A stretch of DNA of 21,996 bases from Bacillota bacterium (GCA_023409955.1 JAEYQQ010000169.1:1-21996); one strand, 5' to 3'; positions 7,329 to 14,611 are shown, counted from the first letter of the stretch. Notes: generated from the letters alone by a model not told the origin. A program made the numbers and translations.

Positions 7329-7496
7329 TTTCGTATGAATGTGTAGTGGTTCTTGACGCAGTTAACAGGCCAGATCTAAAACATGTAATAAGGCTGACAA
7401 CCAATAGTGGTAAGCTCTTTGAGCAGCTTGGCGAGACAGGAGGATTGACCGTTTATGTGAAGCTGTCAAAGCAAGGAGTTAGGAATAGATGGAGGC

Positions 7497-7706
7497 CTAT
7501 CCCCTGTGCTTAAAGGTGATTGAACGGGTTGAGCTGATGATGGAAAGCAGTAGTAATATGCCAAGTAGAATTCGGGAAATGCCGTTGTCCAAAAACTGCA
7601 TTAATGGATTGTACTGATCCAGTATCAAGAAAACGGCAAACATTAGTGATAAGATCAAAATACTGTGGGGCAGAACCTTTTGAAAGAGGTTAGACAGCTT
7701 TTTCAT
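7497..7706 (-). CDS. Small two-helix membrane protein
   Basis: A 69-residue protein with no recognised family. It has a basic N-terminus (MKKLSNLFQK), a hydrophobic helix at about 13-30, a short polar turn with QYNPLMQ, a second hydrophobic helix at about 43-60 and a basic tail ending KHRG. It is the last gene of the operon. Its ATG overlaps the TGA of the phosphodiester-glycosidase gene (ATGA), and a perfect GGAGGTGAT lies inside the end of that gene, so translation is well supported. The coupling suggests that it works with or anchors the preceding protein (inference). Confidence 0.8.
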   Translation of the reverse strand: MKKLSNLFQKVLPHSILILSLMFAVFLILDQYNPLMQFLDNGISRILLGILLLLSIISSTRSITFKHRG

Positions 7707-8770
7707 GGAATCACCTCCGAAATGTAGACCATATCACTAAGAGTCCGGCCGCCGTCTGCAGGTTGGTTGACCAAATTGTCGTTGTATACCATCACAGCAG
7801 ATTTTCCGCCGTCCAGATTATACGCTGCCTTACAGCCCAGAGTGGCGAATAGTTCTGACATTTGGCTTAAGGTCATGCCGCTGGAATATCCTTTTTCCCG
7901 GCCGTCAATAACGACAAAGCAATAATGGCCGGGCTCATAATAGCCGATGGCAGTCCGTGGATGGCTGCGCATAAGGTATGAGGAAGCATTGAAGGCAGTC
8001 ATCTGCTGCCCGTTATCTAAAAGCATGGGTCCAAAAGTCCATGCTTGCCAGGCACCCTTGTCAATCACCTTGTTTATATCAAAGTCCTGGGGCAATTTGG
8101 TTTCCATGGTGCCGTCATAATAGAGCACGCAAATATCTTCATTGGTGACGATGCTGCGGTACACCACACCGTTTCGTATAACAATTCCATCATCATGATT
8201 ACCGTAATAATCACCAGCCACGCTTAGCAGGGCGTCATAAAAGGCATCCATGTTCTCAAGGGTATCCCGCAAACCCTTACCGTAGGTGTCTTTGGCAAAG
8301 CCGGTGCGAAGTTGTGTGATATCGGCGATGTAAACATCCGCAATATAATAGGTGATGGTACTGCTGCCGCTTCCCGTGACTTCTTTGCTGACGGATATGG
8401 ATACGTTTGGGCTGGTATATGTATTCTCGGTGGATACAACAGTGCTCGTAAAGCGGTCTGCAAAGTTTGCGTAATAGCTGCCGTTAGCTGCAGTCTCTGC
8501 CGTATCGCTGATCGCTGCATCAGAATTTGCAGCAGCGGATATTTCAGCGTCAGGCAAGCTGCTTTCGCCAGGACTTGAGCTGGCGCCGGCCGGATCTGCA
8601 GTCGATATGGCTAGGGATCCTGGCCTTGCCACCGTAATATTCTCGCCTTGCCAAGCCTGGGGCAGTACGTGATGGAAAAGAGCAAATACACACAATGCAG
8701 CGCCTGCCAGCAAAATATCCATCAATATCAATATGCCTGTCGGCATCTTTCTTTTTATAGGGGCCATCAT
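7703..8770 (-). CDS. Phosphodiester glycosidase family (NAGPA-like) surface protein
   Basis: Predicted extracytoplasmic enzyme of PF09992, whose characterised members cleave sugar phosphodiesters such as GlcNAc-1-phosphodiester. The protein has 355 residues. A membrane anchor covers about 12-34, a Ser/Ala-rich linker about 50-98, and the catalytic domain about 135-355, with AGDYYG, HPRTAIGY, FVVIDGR, GMTLSQM and a C-terminal YNLDGGKSAVMVY (about 317-329). The usual third Gly of NLDGGGS is Lys here. Two adjacent ATGs (8770, 8767) lie behind AAAGGAG; the second has slightly better spacing. It follows the beta-helix gene after a strong hairpin and overlaps the next small gene by 4 bases. Confidence 0.9.
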   Translation of the reverse strand: MMAPIKRKMPTGILILMDILLAGAALCVFALFHHVLPQAWQGENITVARPGSLAISTADPAGASSSPGESSLPDAEISAAANSDAAISDTAETAANGSYYANFADRFTSTVVSTENTYTSPNVSISVSKEVTGSGSSTITYYIADVYIADITQLRTGFAKDTYGKGLRDTLENMDAFYDALLSVAGDYYGNHDDGIVIRNGVVYRSIVTNEDICVLYYDGTMETKLPQDFDINKVIDKGAWQAWTFGPMLLDNGQQMTAFNASSYLMRSHPRTAIGYYEPGHYCFVVIDGREKGYSSGMTLSQMSELFATLGCKAAYNLDGGKSAVMVYNDNLVNQPADGGRTLSDMVYISEVIP

Positions 8771-8782
8771 TCTTCTCCTTTA

Positions 8783-8816
8783 TATAAACTGCCCGCCGTA
8801 AAATCACGGCGGGCAG
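8783..8816 (-). terminator. Intercistronic hairpin, partial terminator
   Basis: A perfect 11-bp stem, CTGCCCGCCGT (8789-8799) and ACGGCGGGCAG (8806-8816), with a 6-base loop is followed leftward by TTTATAT. It lies between the beta-helix lipoprotein gene and the phosphodiester-glycosidase gene. The tail is short, so partial termination or 3'-end protection of the upstream message is more likely than a full stop. Confidence 0.6.
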
Positions 8817-8826
8817 AGGGTGCATG

Positions 8827-10671
8827 TTATGGTCTCCTGGGGCCGCCCCCGCCGGGGAAGCGTTGGTTGAAGCCACCGCCCTGGGTGCCATCGGTGGAAA
8901 AGGTGGTAATGTTATCGGTAAGCGTAACTTGGTGTTCCTGGCCGCTTATAGATAGGGTGTAGGTTTCGCCCTGCTTCATGTCAGGGGTGCTGATCACCAC
9001 CGACTGGTAGGTCTTGCTGGGGGTGTAATGAATCAGCGCATTGCCGCTGGTATCGGTGAGGGTAATGGCTCCGCTGCCGCTGCCATAGACCATTAAGGCC
9101 ACCTGGCCGCCTAATGCACTGGGGGCCTGGGCCATGCCTGCGCTGCCGGAAGCCATCAGTGTTCCCCCGGTAATTTCAAAATTGCCATTGTAGTCAAGGG
9201 CTGCATTTCCATTATTGGTGGGGCCATCCACCATTACCGTGCCGCCGCTCATGTAGATATTTCCATTGGAGTCCAGACCGTCGCCCTGGGCGCTGATGTA
9301 CACTTCTCCGCCGCTGAATTTAACAGAGTAGTCACCGGCAGCCTCAAAGCCCCTTGGCCTACGCCAGTCTGTTGTGGTAGTTTCGTCGTTGCCTCCGGCG
9401 GCATTAATGCCATCGTCTGAAGCTAAGATGTTGATCTTACCGCCTTCCACGTTGATGTTGGCGGCCTCCAGGCCCTCATAGCTTTGTGTGACGGTGATGG
9501 TGCCGCCTTTGATGGTGATATCCCCATCGGCATGTATGCCGTCGTCGCCTGTCTCCAGAGTGAATGTTCCGTCATAGATCAGTGCATTTGCACCAGTGTG
9601 TATGGAGTCGTCCTGGGCATAAATTTCAAAGGTTCCGCCGCTTATCGTGATATCCCCGGTAGCCTTGAGGCCTTTACCGCTTTCGGTATTATCTGTGGTG
9701 GTGCTGCCTGGTATTCTCCACTGACCGCCTTGCGCGGGAAAGCTGCTTTTGCCCTGCCGGTTTTGATCCGCTCCGCTGCCATCCTGCGATTGCCCAGTGG
9801 CCGCATCGGCCTTGGTTTTTCCACCGGAGTAAATGGTAAAGCTGCCGCCTGTAATGTTAAGGGTTGTTTCTGCCTGAATACCATCTTTGGCGGAAGTTAA
9901 ATGAAAGGTGCCGCTGGAGATGGTGATATTGCCCTTGGTGCTGTCCTCATCGTTGTTGGATTGCAGGGCATCCCCTGTGGCGTTTACCGTAATATCACCG
10001 CCGGTTATGGTCAATGTATCCCGGCCGCGTATTCCGGTTCCGTTTGCATTTACGTTGATGGTGCCGCCGGTAATCACAAGGTCATCCTTGGCAACAATAC
10101 CGTGGTTGTAGCTGCCAGTAACGCTAAGTGTGCCGTTACCGTTGATGGTTAGGCTGTTTTGCAGGTACATGGCTGCGTCGGGTTCGGTTTCGCCCTGGGC
10201 ATACACGTATTCCGAGGCGTCAGTCAGGCTGTTTACCGTGCCATCGGCCAGGGTCACGATGACCTTGTCAGCCTTTGCTTCATACAAGGCTGCGCTGGTC
10301 TTGCTGGTGATGCTGACACCGTTTAAGATAAGGCGGATGGTATCCTTCTTACCGGCGTCAATGCGTATCTGACCATCATCAAGCGTACCGCTGAGCACAT
10401 AGGTTCCTGGCTTGGATAGGGTAAGGGTACCGCCTGAAAAAACCGCACCAGCCCCTGTTACCGTTGCCTCGCTGCCTGAAAAGGCAATGCGGACAGCGTT
10501 TTGCTCATCCCAGGCGGTTTGGGTATCTTCGGGGGCGATGGTGCTTTCCGCCGATTGCGTACTGGATGGGGGCGGCGCATTTCCTGCTGCCTGCGCACAG
10601 CCGGTCAGCAGAAGTGCGGCTGCTATGGTGTAGGACATAAACAGCTGCTTATTGAAATGCCTTCGTTTCAT
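8827..10671 (-). CDS. Cthe_2159-type carbohydrate-binding beta-helix lipoprotein
   Basis: A 614-residue surface lipoprotein that fits PF14262 (Cthe_2159 family, right-handed beta-helix with reported cellulose/acidic-sugar binding). The signal peptide ends in LLTGC, with lipid-bearing Cys25. A Ser/Pro-rich linker (30-55) precedes many repeats of about 25-30 residues with the pattern DGI-x-ADGDITI-x-GGT, best seen at about 198-285 and 335-510; the D/N-rich turns suggest calcium sites. A Gly/Gln/Asp-rich insert (about 284-335) interrupts the helix. A beta-sandwich-like tail (about 520-592) is followed by a Gly-rich basic end (GGGGPRRP). ATG 10671 was chosen for GGAGGT upstream. The start lies 20 bases past the DUF4956 stop. 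The ligand is unknown. Confidence 0.9.
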   Translation of the reverse strand: MKRRHFNKQLFMSYTIAAALLLTGCAQAAGNAPPPSSTQSAESTIAPEDTQTAWDEQNAVRIAFSGSEATVTGAGAVFSGGTLTLSKPGTYVLSGTLDDGQIRIDAGKKDTIRLILNGVSITSKTSAALYEAKADKVIVTLADGTVNSLTDASEYVYAQGETEPDAAMYLQNSLTINGNGTLSVTGSYNHGIVAKDDLVITGGTINVNANGTGIRGRDTLTITGGDITVNATGDALQSNNDEDSTKGNITISSGTFHLTSAKDGIQAETTLNITGGSFTIYSGGKTKADAATGQSQDGSGADQNRQGKSSFPAQGGQWRIPGSTTTDNTESGKGLKATGDITISGGTFEIYAQDDSIHTGANALIYDGTFTLETGDDGIHADGDITIKGGTITVTQSYEGLEAANINVEGGKINILASDDGINAAGGNDETTTTDWRRPRGFEAAGDYSVKFSGGEVYISAQGDGLDSNGNIYMSGGTVMVDGPTNNGNAALDYNGNFEITGGTLMASGSAGMAQAPSALGGQVALMVYGSGSGAITLTDTSGNALIHYTPSKTYQSVVISTPDMKQGETYTLSISGQEHQVTLTDNITTFSTDGTQGGGFNQRFPGGGGPRRP

Positions 10672-10691
10672 GTTTTCGTTACCTCCATGGT

Positions 10692-11360
10692 TCAAAGTTC
10701 CTCACGGTTTACGGGAAGCCGGCCGCAGGAAATGGATAGGTTTCCATTGCGGCAGCGGAGTTGGTCTAAAAACTCTTTTTGGATGCCGGGGTTTTGCATC
10801 ACCACGTGATATGTAAGCTCAAATAGGCTTCCCATATTGGTGGTCTTTACCCGAACAAGCTCAGCTTTGCAGGTGAACTGTTTGAGCAGGTCATCGAACA
10901 TGCCTTCGTATTCCAGGCTTTCGGGGATCGTGATTTTCAGCTCCTTCACATCCTCCCTGCGCTGGCCAAAGGAGCTTTGGGTAAGTGCAAACATGGCTCC
11001 TCCAATGAGCGCCAGGAAAAGCAGCGCAACCCATATGTAGCCCATACCGGTGGCAAGCCCCAGAGCCATAGCGAAAAAGATGCTGCCGATTTCCCTTGCG
11101 CTGCCTGGCAGCGAGCGAAAGCGAACCAGGCTGAAAGCACCCAATACCGCAACGCCGGTGCCCACATTGCCGTTTACCAGTAGGATTACCACTTGTACCA
11201 TGGCTGGTAGCAAGGCCAATGTAATAACAAAATTTTTGTTATACTGGTTCTTGTGCATATATAGACAGGCGACGATTATACCTGCGGCCAATGAAACTGC
11301 TGTGCAGATAAAAAGGGTGGGCAGCGTCATTGCGCCGGAGGGGAAAATACTGTTAAGCAT
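10692..11360 (-). CDS. DUF4956 membrane protein
   Basis: A 222-residue integral membrane protein of PF16316 (DUF4956), whose genes commonly neighbour VTC-type polyphosphate polymerases. Hydrophobic helices are at about 13-35, 44-63, 66-80 and 95-127. The family hallmark GAFSLVRFRSLPGSAREIGS covers about 74-93, and a soluble C-terminal domain about 137-222. Its ATG overlaps the end of the VTC gene by 8 bases and has AAAGGAG upstream, so the two are coupled. A plausible role is to assemble with the polymerase at the membrane or pass the polymer across it; this rests only on gene association. Confidence 0.93.
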   Translation of the reverse strand: MLNSIFPSGAMTLPTLFICTAVSLAAGIIVACLYMHKNQYNKNFVITLALLPAMVQVVILLVNGNVGTGVAVLGAFSLVRFRSLPGSAREIGSIFFAMALGLATGMGYIWVALLFLALIGGAMFALTQSSFGQRREDVKELKITIPESLEYEGMFDDLLKQFTCKAELVRVKTTNMGSLFELTYHVVMQNPGIQKEFLDQLRCRNGNLSISCGRLPVNREEL

Positions 11361-12120
11361 GCAACAGGTCTCCTTTCGTATCGGGAAGCTTTACCAGGTG
11401 GTTTTGATAAAAGACACCGTACTTGGAATAAGATGCGGGATAAATTTCATGTTCGCTAAGCAAATGGCTGAGCCACAGCGGCATGACGCCGGGCAGCTTC
11501 AATTCCATTAACACTGCATCGGCTGGCAGAAGCGGTGTGCCCCAACTGCCTTTTTTTAAATCCAGTACTGTTGACCGGGCCCTGATATTCGAATCGAAGG
11601 TCATGCGAAGCGTGCTGTCATGGATGCCGTACAGGGCGATGCGGTCATAGGCGATATAGGCCTTTGCCACGGGATGATAAAAGTGGATAAACCAATCGAT
11701 TTCCCGTAAGATCTGTTCCTGATTGCTGGGCAGCTCACCGCTGTCAAGGTACAACTGGGCCTCATGAAGGGGCAGGGGAATACGCCTTTTATACACAACA
11801 CCCTTGTATTTCTTTTTTAGTTCCAGAAACACGGTATCGCTTTCTCCTGGAATGCCGTAGCTGCGCAGCCGGAGCTTTTCCTTATACACGGGTTTTTCCA
11901 GGGATGTGCGTATCAGCCTGTAATCCTCGGTATCATAATAGAGGTTGCAGATGGTATGCAGCCCGTATGCATCCTGGGCAAACTGCCCTTTGATGGCGCA
12001 CATCAGGCTTTCCTGCTGCTGCTTGGTAAGCAGATACTTTTTTTCAACCCGCTTAAACACATCCTGGCTGTTCTTCGTCAATGCATTCACCATATTCTTT
12101 CTGGTTTTGAACAAGTCCAT
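11353..12120 (-). CDS. VTC-domain polyphosphate polymerase
   Basis: Predicted polyphosphate polymerase of the VTC family (PF09359), the tunnel-fold (CYTH/triphosphate-tunnel-like) enzymes that make polyphosphate from ATP. It has 255 residues from ATG 12120. Family landmarks are VEKKYLL near the N-terminus, NLYYDTEDYRLIRTSL, YKEKLRLRSYG, FLELKKKYKGVVYKRRIPL, a central IAYDR, MELKLPG and SKYGVFY near the end. These supply the basic and acidic pairs of the tunnel. There are no SPX or membrane segments; the DUF4956 partner presumably provides the membrane part. No good ribosome site precedes 12120. An internal ATG at 12093 (MVNALTKN) with AGAAAG is a real alternative, particularly if TACAAT at 12119-12124 is the -10. 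Confidence 0.92.
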   Translation of the reverse strand: MDLFKTRKNMVNALTKNSQDVFKRVEKKYLLTKQQQESLMCAIKGQFAQDAYGLHTICNLYYDTEDYRLIRTSLEKPVYKEKLRLRSYGIPGESDTVFLELKKKYKGVVYKRRIPLPLHEAQLYLDSGELPSNQEQILREIDWFIHFYHPVAKAYIAYDRIALYGIHDSTLRMTFDSNIRARSTVLDLKKGSWGTPLLPADAVLMELKLPGVMPLWLSHLLSEHEIYPASYSKYGVFYQNHLVKLPDTKGDLLHA

Positions 12121-12133
12121 TGTAAGATACAAG

Positions 12134-12161
12134 TTTGAACTCTATTTGAACAATGTTTGAA
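12134..12161 (-). promoter_or_regulatory. Three 11-bp-spaced direct repeats upstream of the VTC operon
   Basis: TTTGAAC begins at 12134 and 12145, and TTTGAAT begins at 12156, giving an exact 11-bp period over three copies. A further TTTGAAC at 12192-12198 is out of phase. This geometry is typical of tandem OmpR/PhoB-type binding sites. On the coding strand the repeats end about 9 bp before TACAAT (12119-12124), so an activator bound here would replace a -35. Another possible promoter is TTGCCA with TATAAA farther upstream, which would place the repeats in the leader. The rest of 12199-12360 shows no gene or recognised riboswitch. Confidence 0.6.
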
Positions 12162-12360
12162 TGTTATCTATTATTTATATCCTTTGTTTATTTTGAACTG
12201 GCAAACAGGCGTAAATGTGCTTTCAACCGTTATATGCTGAAAACAAGACCGTGCCGGATTGCGGTGGTTGAGCGGAAGCAAATCGGCTAGGCCCAAAGCA
12301 ATGCCATGAGGGACATCTGGTTTTTAATCACCTATCAAATGAGTTGAACGGCTGCAAAAC

Positions 12361-12417
12361 AAAAAAGCCTGCCTTCCACGCAAAAAATAGTACTATTTTT
12401 TGACAGGAAAGGCAAGC
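12361..12417 (-). terminator. Composite terminator with 22-bp AT palindrome, downstream of the M20 gene
   Basis: Outer arms GCCTGCCTTCC (12367-12377) and GGAAAGGCAAGC (12406-12417) pair imperfectly. Their loop holds a perfect 22-bp palindrome (12381-12402) centred on AGTACT between A6 and T6 runs. Leftward, the structure is followed by six T (12361-12366). It ends the leftward M20 peptidase gene 52 bases past its stop. The inner palindrome is unusual for a terminator loop. Confidence 0.75.
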
Positions 12418-12469
12418 GTTTGGTGTGCTTCATGTTATGAAAAAGTATATTTTGTTAAAAAAGAAACAA

Positions 12470-13570
12470 TTATTTCAGCAGTGAGAGCAGCATCCGCGTG
12501 GCCAAAGCAACCTTGTAGTCAAGGTTGTGTATCAGGGCATATTCGTGAATGGTATGCATGCCGTCGCCTTCCAGGCCCATACCATCAAGCACAGGGATGC
12601 CTGCCAGGCCCGCAATGGCAATGTCGCCAGCGCCGCCTGTGCTCTGGGCTGTTAGGGCAACGCCGTATTCCGCGGCAATTTCCTGAGCGGTCTTCACCAG
12701 CTCCATGCTCTTTGGCGTAGCCATCAGTGCTGGATGGGTGCTGCCCCATGATAGGGTGGTGGTAGTGCCCAAAACGCCGGGGGCTGTGCAGATTTCCGTA
12801 AGCCTGTCTATCAGCTCCTGCCTGAAATTCTGGTCATAGTACCGGAACTCCCCATGTGCAACTGCCTCGTCGGCGACCACATTCTCTGCTGTGCCGCCCT
12901 TGATGACGCCAATGTTCACAGAAATATCCCGGAGGTCATCCCGCAGGGTGTAGGCGGTGTTGATCCTTTGGCAAAGCTCCTGGATGGCGCTGGCGCAGTT
13001 CAGGTAATTTGCGCCTGAATGGCCCCTCACCCCTGTACAGCGGATGGTGAAGGAGGTAACGCCCTTGCGCTCTACGGTCAGTGCGCCCCCCATGCGGGAA
13101 GGCTCAAAGCTCAGTGCAGCGAAGGATTCCCTAGCTGTGTTGAGTATCTTGTCATAGCTTTCCGGGGACCCGACCTCCTCATCGGAGTTTAATAAAACTT
13201 TGACGGTATATTTTTGCTGATCCACCTTTGGGAGGACTTCATGCAAGGCATGGAGCATTACGGCGATACCGCCCTTCATATCACATATGCCTGAGCCATA
13301 TGCCTTGTCGCCTTCAATTTGAAAAGGCTGGCATTCATCGTGTGGGAATACGGTATCCATATGCCCCATCAGCATCAGCTGCAAGGGGCCGTGGCCGTAT
13401 ACACATTCCACGATCGGGCCCATATCCTTCCCGGGGTGCAATGTCACCTTCATACCAAGGTTCTCAAAATCCACGGCAATCGCCTTTGCGACAGTGGTGA
13501 CATCCTCTTTATCCCATGTGCCGCTGGGCAGGGAAACGTATTTTTCAAGGGTCTGCATGATCTTGTGCAT
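12470..13570 (-). CDS. M20-family metallopeptidase (ArgE/DapE/CPG2-like)
   Basis: Predicted zinc aminoacylase or carboxypeptidase that releases amino acids from N-acyl or peptide substrates. It has 366 residues from ATG 13570, with AGAGGA 6 bases upstream; the longer open frame overlaps the preceding gene and is not the start. Metal ligands and catalytic residues are visible: H70-x-D72 (GHMDTVF), D98 (ICDMKGG), E131-E132 (SDEEVGS), E156 (FEPSR) and a C-terminal His in MHTIHEY (339/342). The lid/dimerisation domain begins near 168 with RKGVTSFTIRCTGVRGHSG. The layout is closest to carboxypeptidase G2-type (glutamate-releasing) enzymes, but the substrate is not determined. It lies 23 bases downstream of the hydroxyacid dehydrogenase gene and probably shares its transcript. 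Confidence 0.92.
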   Translation of the reverse strand: MHKIMQTLEKYVSLPSGTWDKEDVTTVAKAIAVDFENLGMKVTLHPGKDMGPIVECVYGHGPLQLMLMGHMDTVFPHDECQPFQIEGDKAYGSGICDMKGGIAVMLHALHEVLPKVDQQKYTVKVLLNSDEEVGSPESYDKILNTARESFAALSFEPSRMGGALTVERKGVTSFTIRCTGVRGHSGANYLNCASAIQELCQRINTAYTLRDDLRDISVNIGVIKGGTAENVVADEAVAHGEFRYYDQNFRQELIDRLTEICTAPGVLGTTTTLSWGSTHPALMATPKSMELVKTAQEIAAEYGVALTAQSTGGAGDIAIAGLAGIPVLDGMGLEGDGMHTIHEYALIHNLDYKVALATRMLLSLLK

Positions 13571-13593
13571 ATAGCTTCCTCTTTCCATGCTTT

Positions 13594-14517
13594 TTATATA
13601 TCCTTGGGGAAATGACTTTTCAATGTTTCGAAGCTTCGCACGATGGCTGAGCGTTCTTGCTGGGTCAGAGCCATTTCCGGAAGAGGTGCGGCACCGCTTT
13701 TCCCGACAATGCAAGGTATGCTGGCATATATTCCGCTGCCGCCATATTGGCCGCTTAGCATCACCGAGCAAGGCAGCACGGTTTTTTCATCCCGCAATAT
13801 GGCCTTAATCAACCTGGCTGCGGCGGATGCAATGCCAAACTCCGTACAGCCCTTGCCCAGTACAATATCCCAGCCTGCTTTTACGGTGATTTGCCCAAGG
13901 GCTTCAAAGTCCACATTCGGATAGCTTTCTTTGATTTGGGAAAGGGGGATTCCTCCTACAGTCACTGTGCTGAAGGCGGGAACCTGGCTGTTGCCGTGCT
14001 CGCCCAGGCAGAAACCCTGAACGCTGGCAGCATCCACCGATAGCGCCTTTGCCAGCCGTACCCTGAATCTGGCGGAATCCAGGGCTGTGCCGGTGCCGAT
14101 GACGATCAGGCCGGTCTTTTGCTGAAGGTATTGGGCAATAATGTCGCAGGGGTTGGATATGGATACAAGGATTCCGGAAAATCCGCAGGACAAAAGGCCT
14201 TGTGCCACCTCGTCGGCCACCATAAGGGTCGGTCTTAGCTCATCGAGCCGGTCGGCGCTTTCATAGCCCACGCCGCAGGCGCACATCACCGCGATGTCCG
14301 CATTGGCGATTTCTGAATACCATCCTTCATAAACATTCACGTTGCAGGATGAATATGCAACAGCGTCCATCAAGTCTATAGCATGGCCCATGGCCTTTTT
14401 GCGGTCTTTGTCCAACAATACCACATCTCTGGCCAGACCCTGCCGGATGCATTCGCTGGCTACGTGGCTCCCTACATGGCCTGCCCCGATAATAGCAATC
14501 TTAGCAACTGTGTTCAT
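13594..14517 (-). CDS. L-2-hydroxyacid dehydrogenase, lactate/HicDH-type
   Basis: NAD-dependent dehydrogenase of the lactate/malate superfamily, interconverting a 2-oxoacid and an L-2-hydroxyacid. It has 307 residues from ATG 14517, with AAGGAG at 8 bases. The Rossmann motif GAGHVGS is at 11-17, D36 should select NAD, and SNP is at 121-123. The substrate-binding R150 (SARFR) and catalytic H174 (GEHGNSQVP) are intact. In the mobile loop the Arg (R90) is present, but the residue aligning with Gln102 of lactate dehydrogenase is Gly84, within CGVGYESADR. That opens the specificity pocket and, with the SGILVSISNP context, recalls L-2-hydroxyisocaproate dehydrogenase. True lactate dehydrogenase is therefore less likely, and the neighbouring aminotransferase supports amino-acid-derived 2-oxoacids. 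Confidence 0.88.
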   Translation of the reverse strand: MNTVAKIAIIGAGHVGSHVASECIRQGLARDVVLLDKDRKKAMGHAIDLMDAVAYSSCNVNVYEGWYSEIANADIAVMCACGVGYESADRLDELRPTLMVADEVAQGLLSCGFSGILVSISNPCDIIAQYLQQKTGLIVIGTGTALDSARFRVRLAKALSVDAASVQGFCLGEHGNSQVPAFSTVTVGGIPLSQIKESYPNVDFEALGQITVKAGWDIVLGKGCTEFGIASAAARLIKAILRDEKTVLPCSVMLSGQYGGSGIYASIPCIVGKSGAAPLPEMALTQQERSAIVRSFETLKSHFPKDI

Positions 14518-14553
14518 TGGCAATACTCCTTGCATTCGATACCTGTTGTCAGT

Positions 14554-14592
14554 AAAAAGCCTGCCACCGTAAGTATCATACGGCGGCAGGCT
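14554..14592 (-). terminator. Terminator/attenuator between binding protein and dehydrogenase genes
   Basis: AGCCTGCC-A-CCGT (14558-14570) pairs with ACGG-C-GGCAGGCT (14580-14592), one mismatch, and is followed leftward by TTTTT (14554-14558). It lies 20 bases past the binding-protein stop. Partial read-through would give much more binding protein than dehydrogenase, a common arrangement in ABC operons. Confidence 0.8.
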
Positions 14593-14611
14593 GTTGAAGT
14601 AAAGCCTATAA

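Noticed and set aside
7271..7513. 80-codon rightward frame downstream of the AraC gene
   Set aside because: It begins inside a terminator hairpin, has no ribosome site and no recognised family. A decayed gene cannot be excluded, but there is no positive evidence.
9484..9900. 138-codon open frame antisense to the beta-helix gene
   Set aside because: Product of the repetitive GGT/GGC-rich coding on the other strand; composition is low complexity.
12199..12360. Possible riboswitch or small RNA in the long VTC/M20 intergenic gap
   Set aside because: I looked for c-di-GMP and other common riboswitch cores and saw no convincing motif; only the repeats and terminator at its edges are supported.
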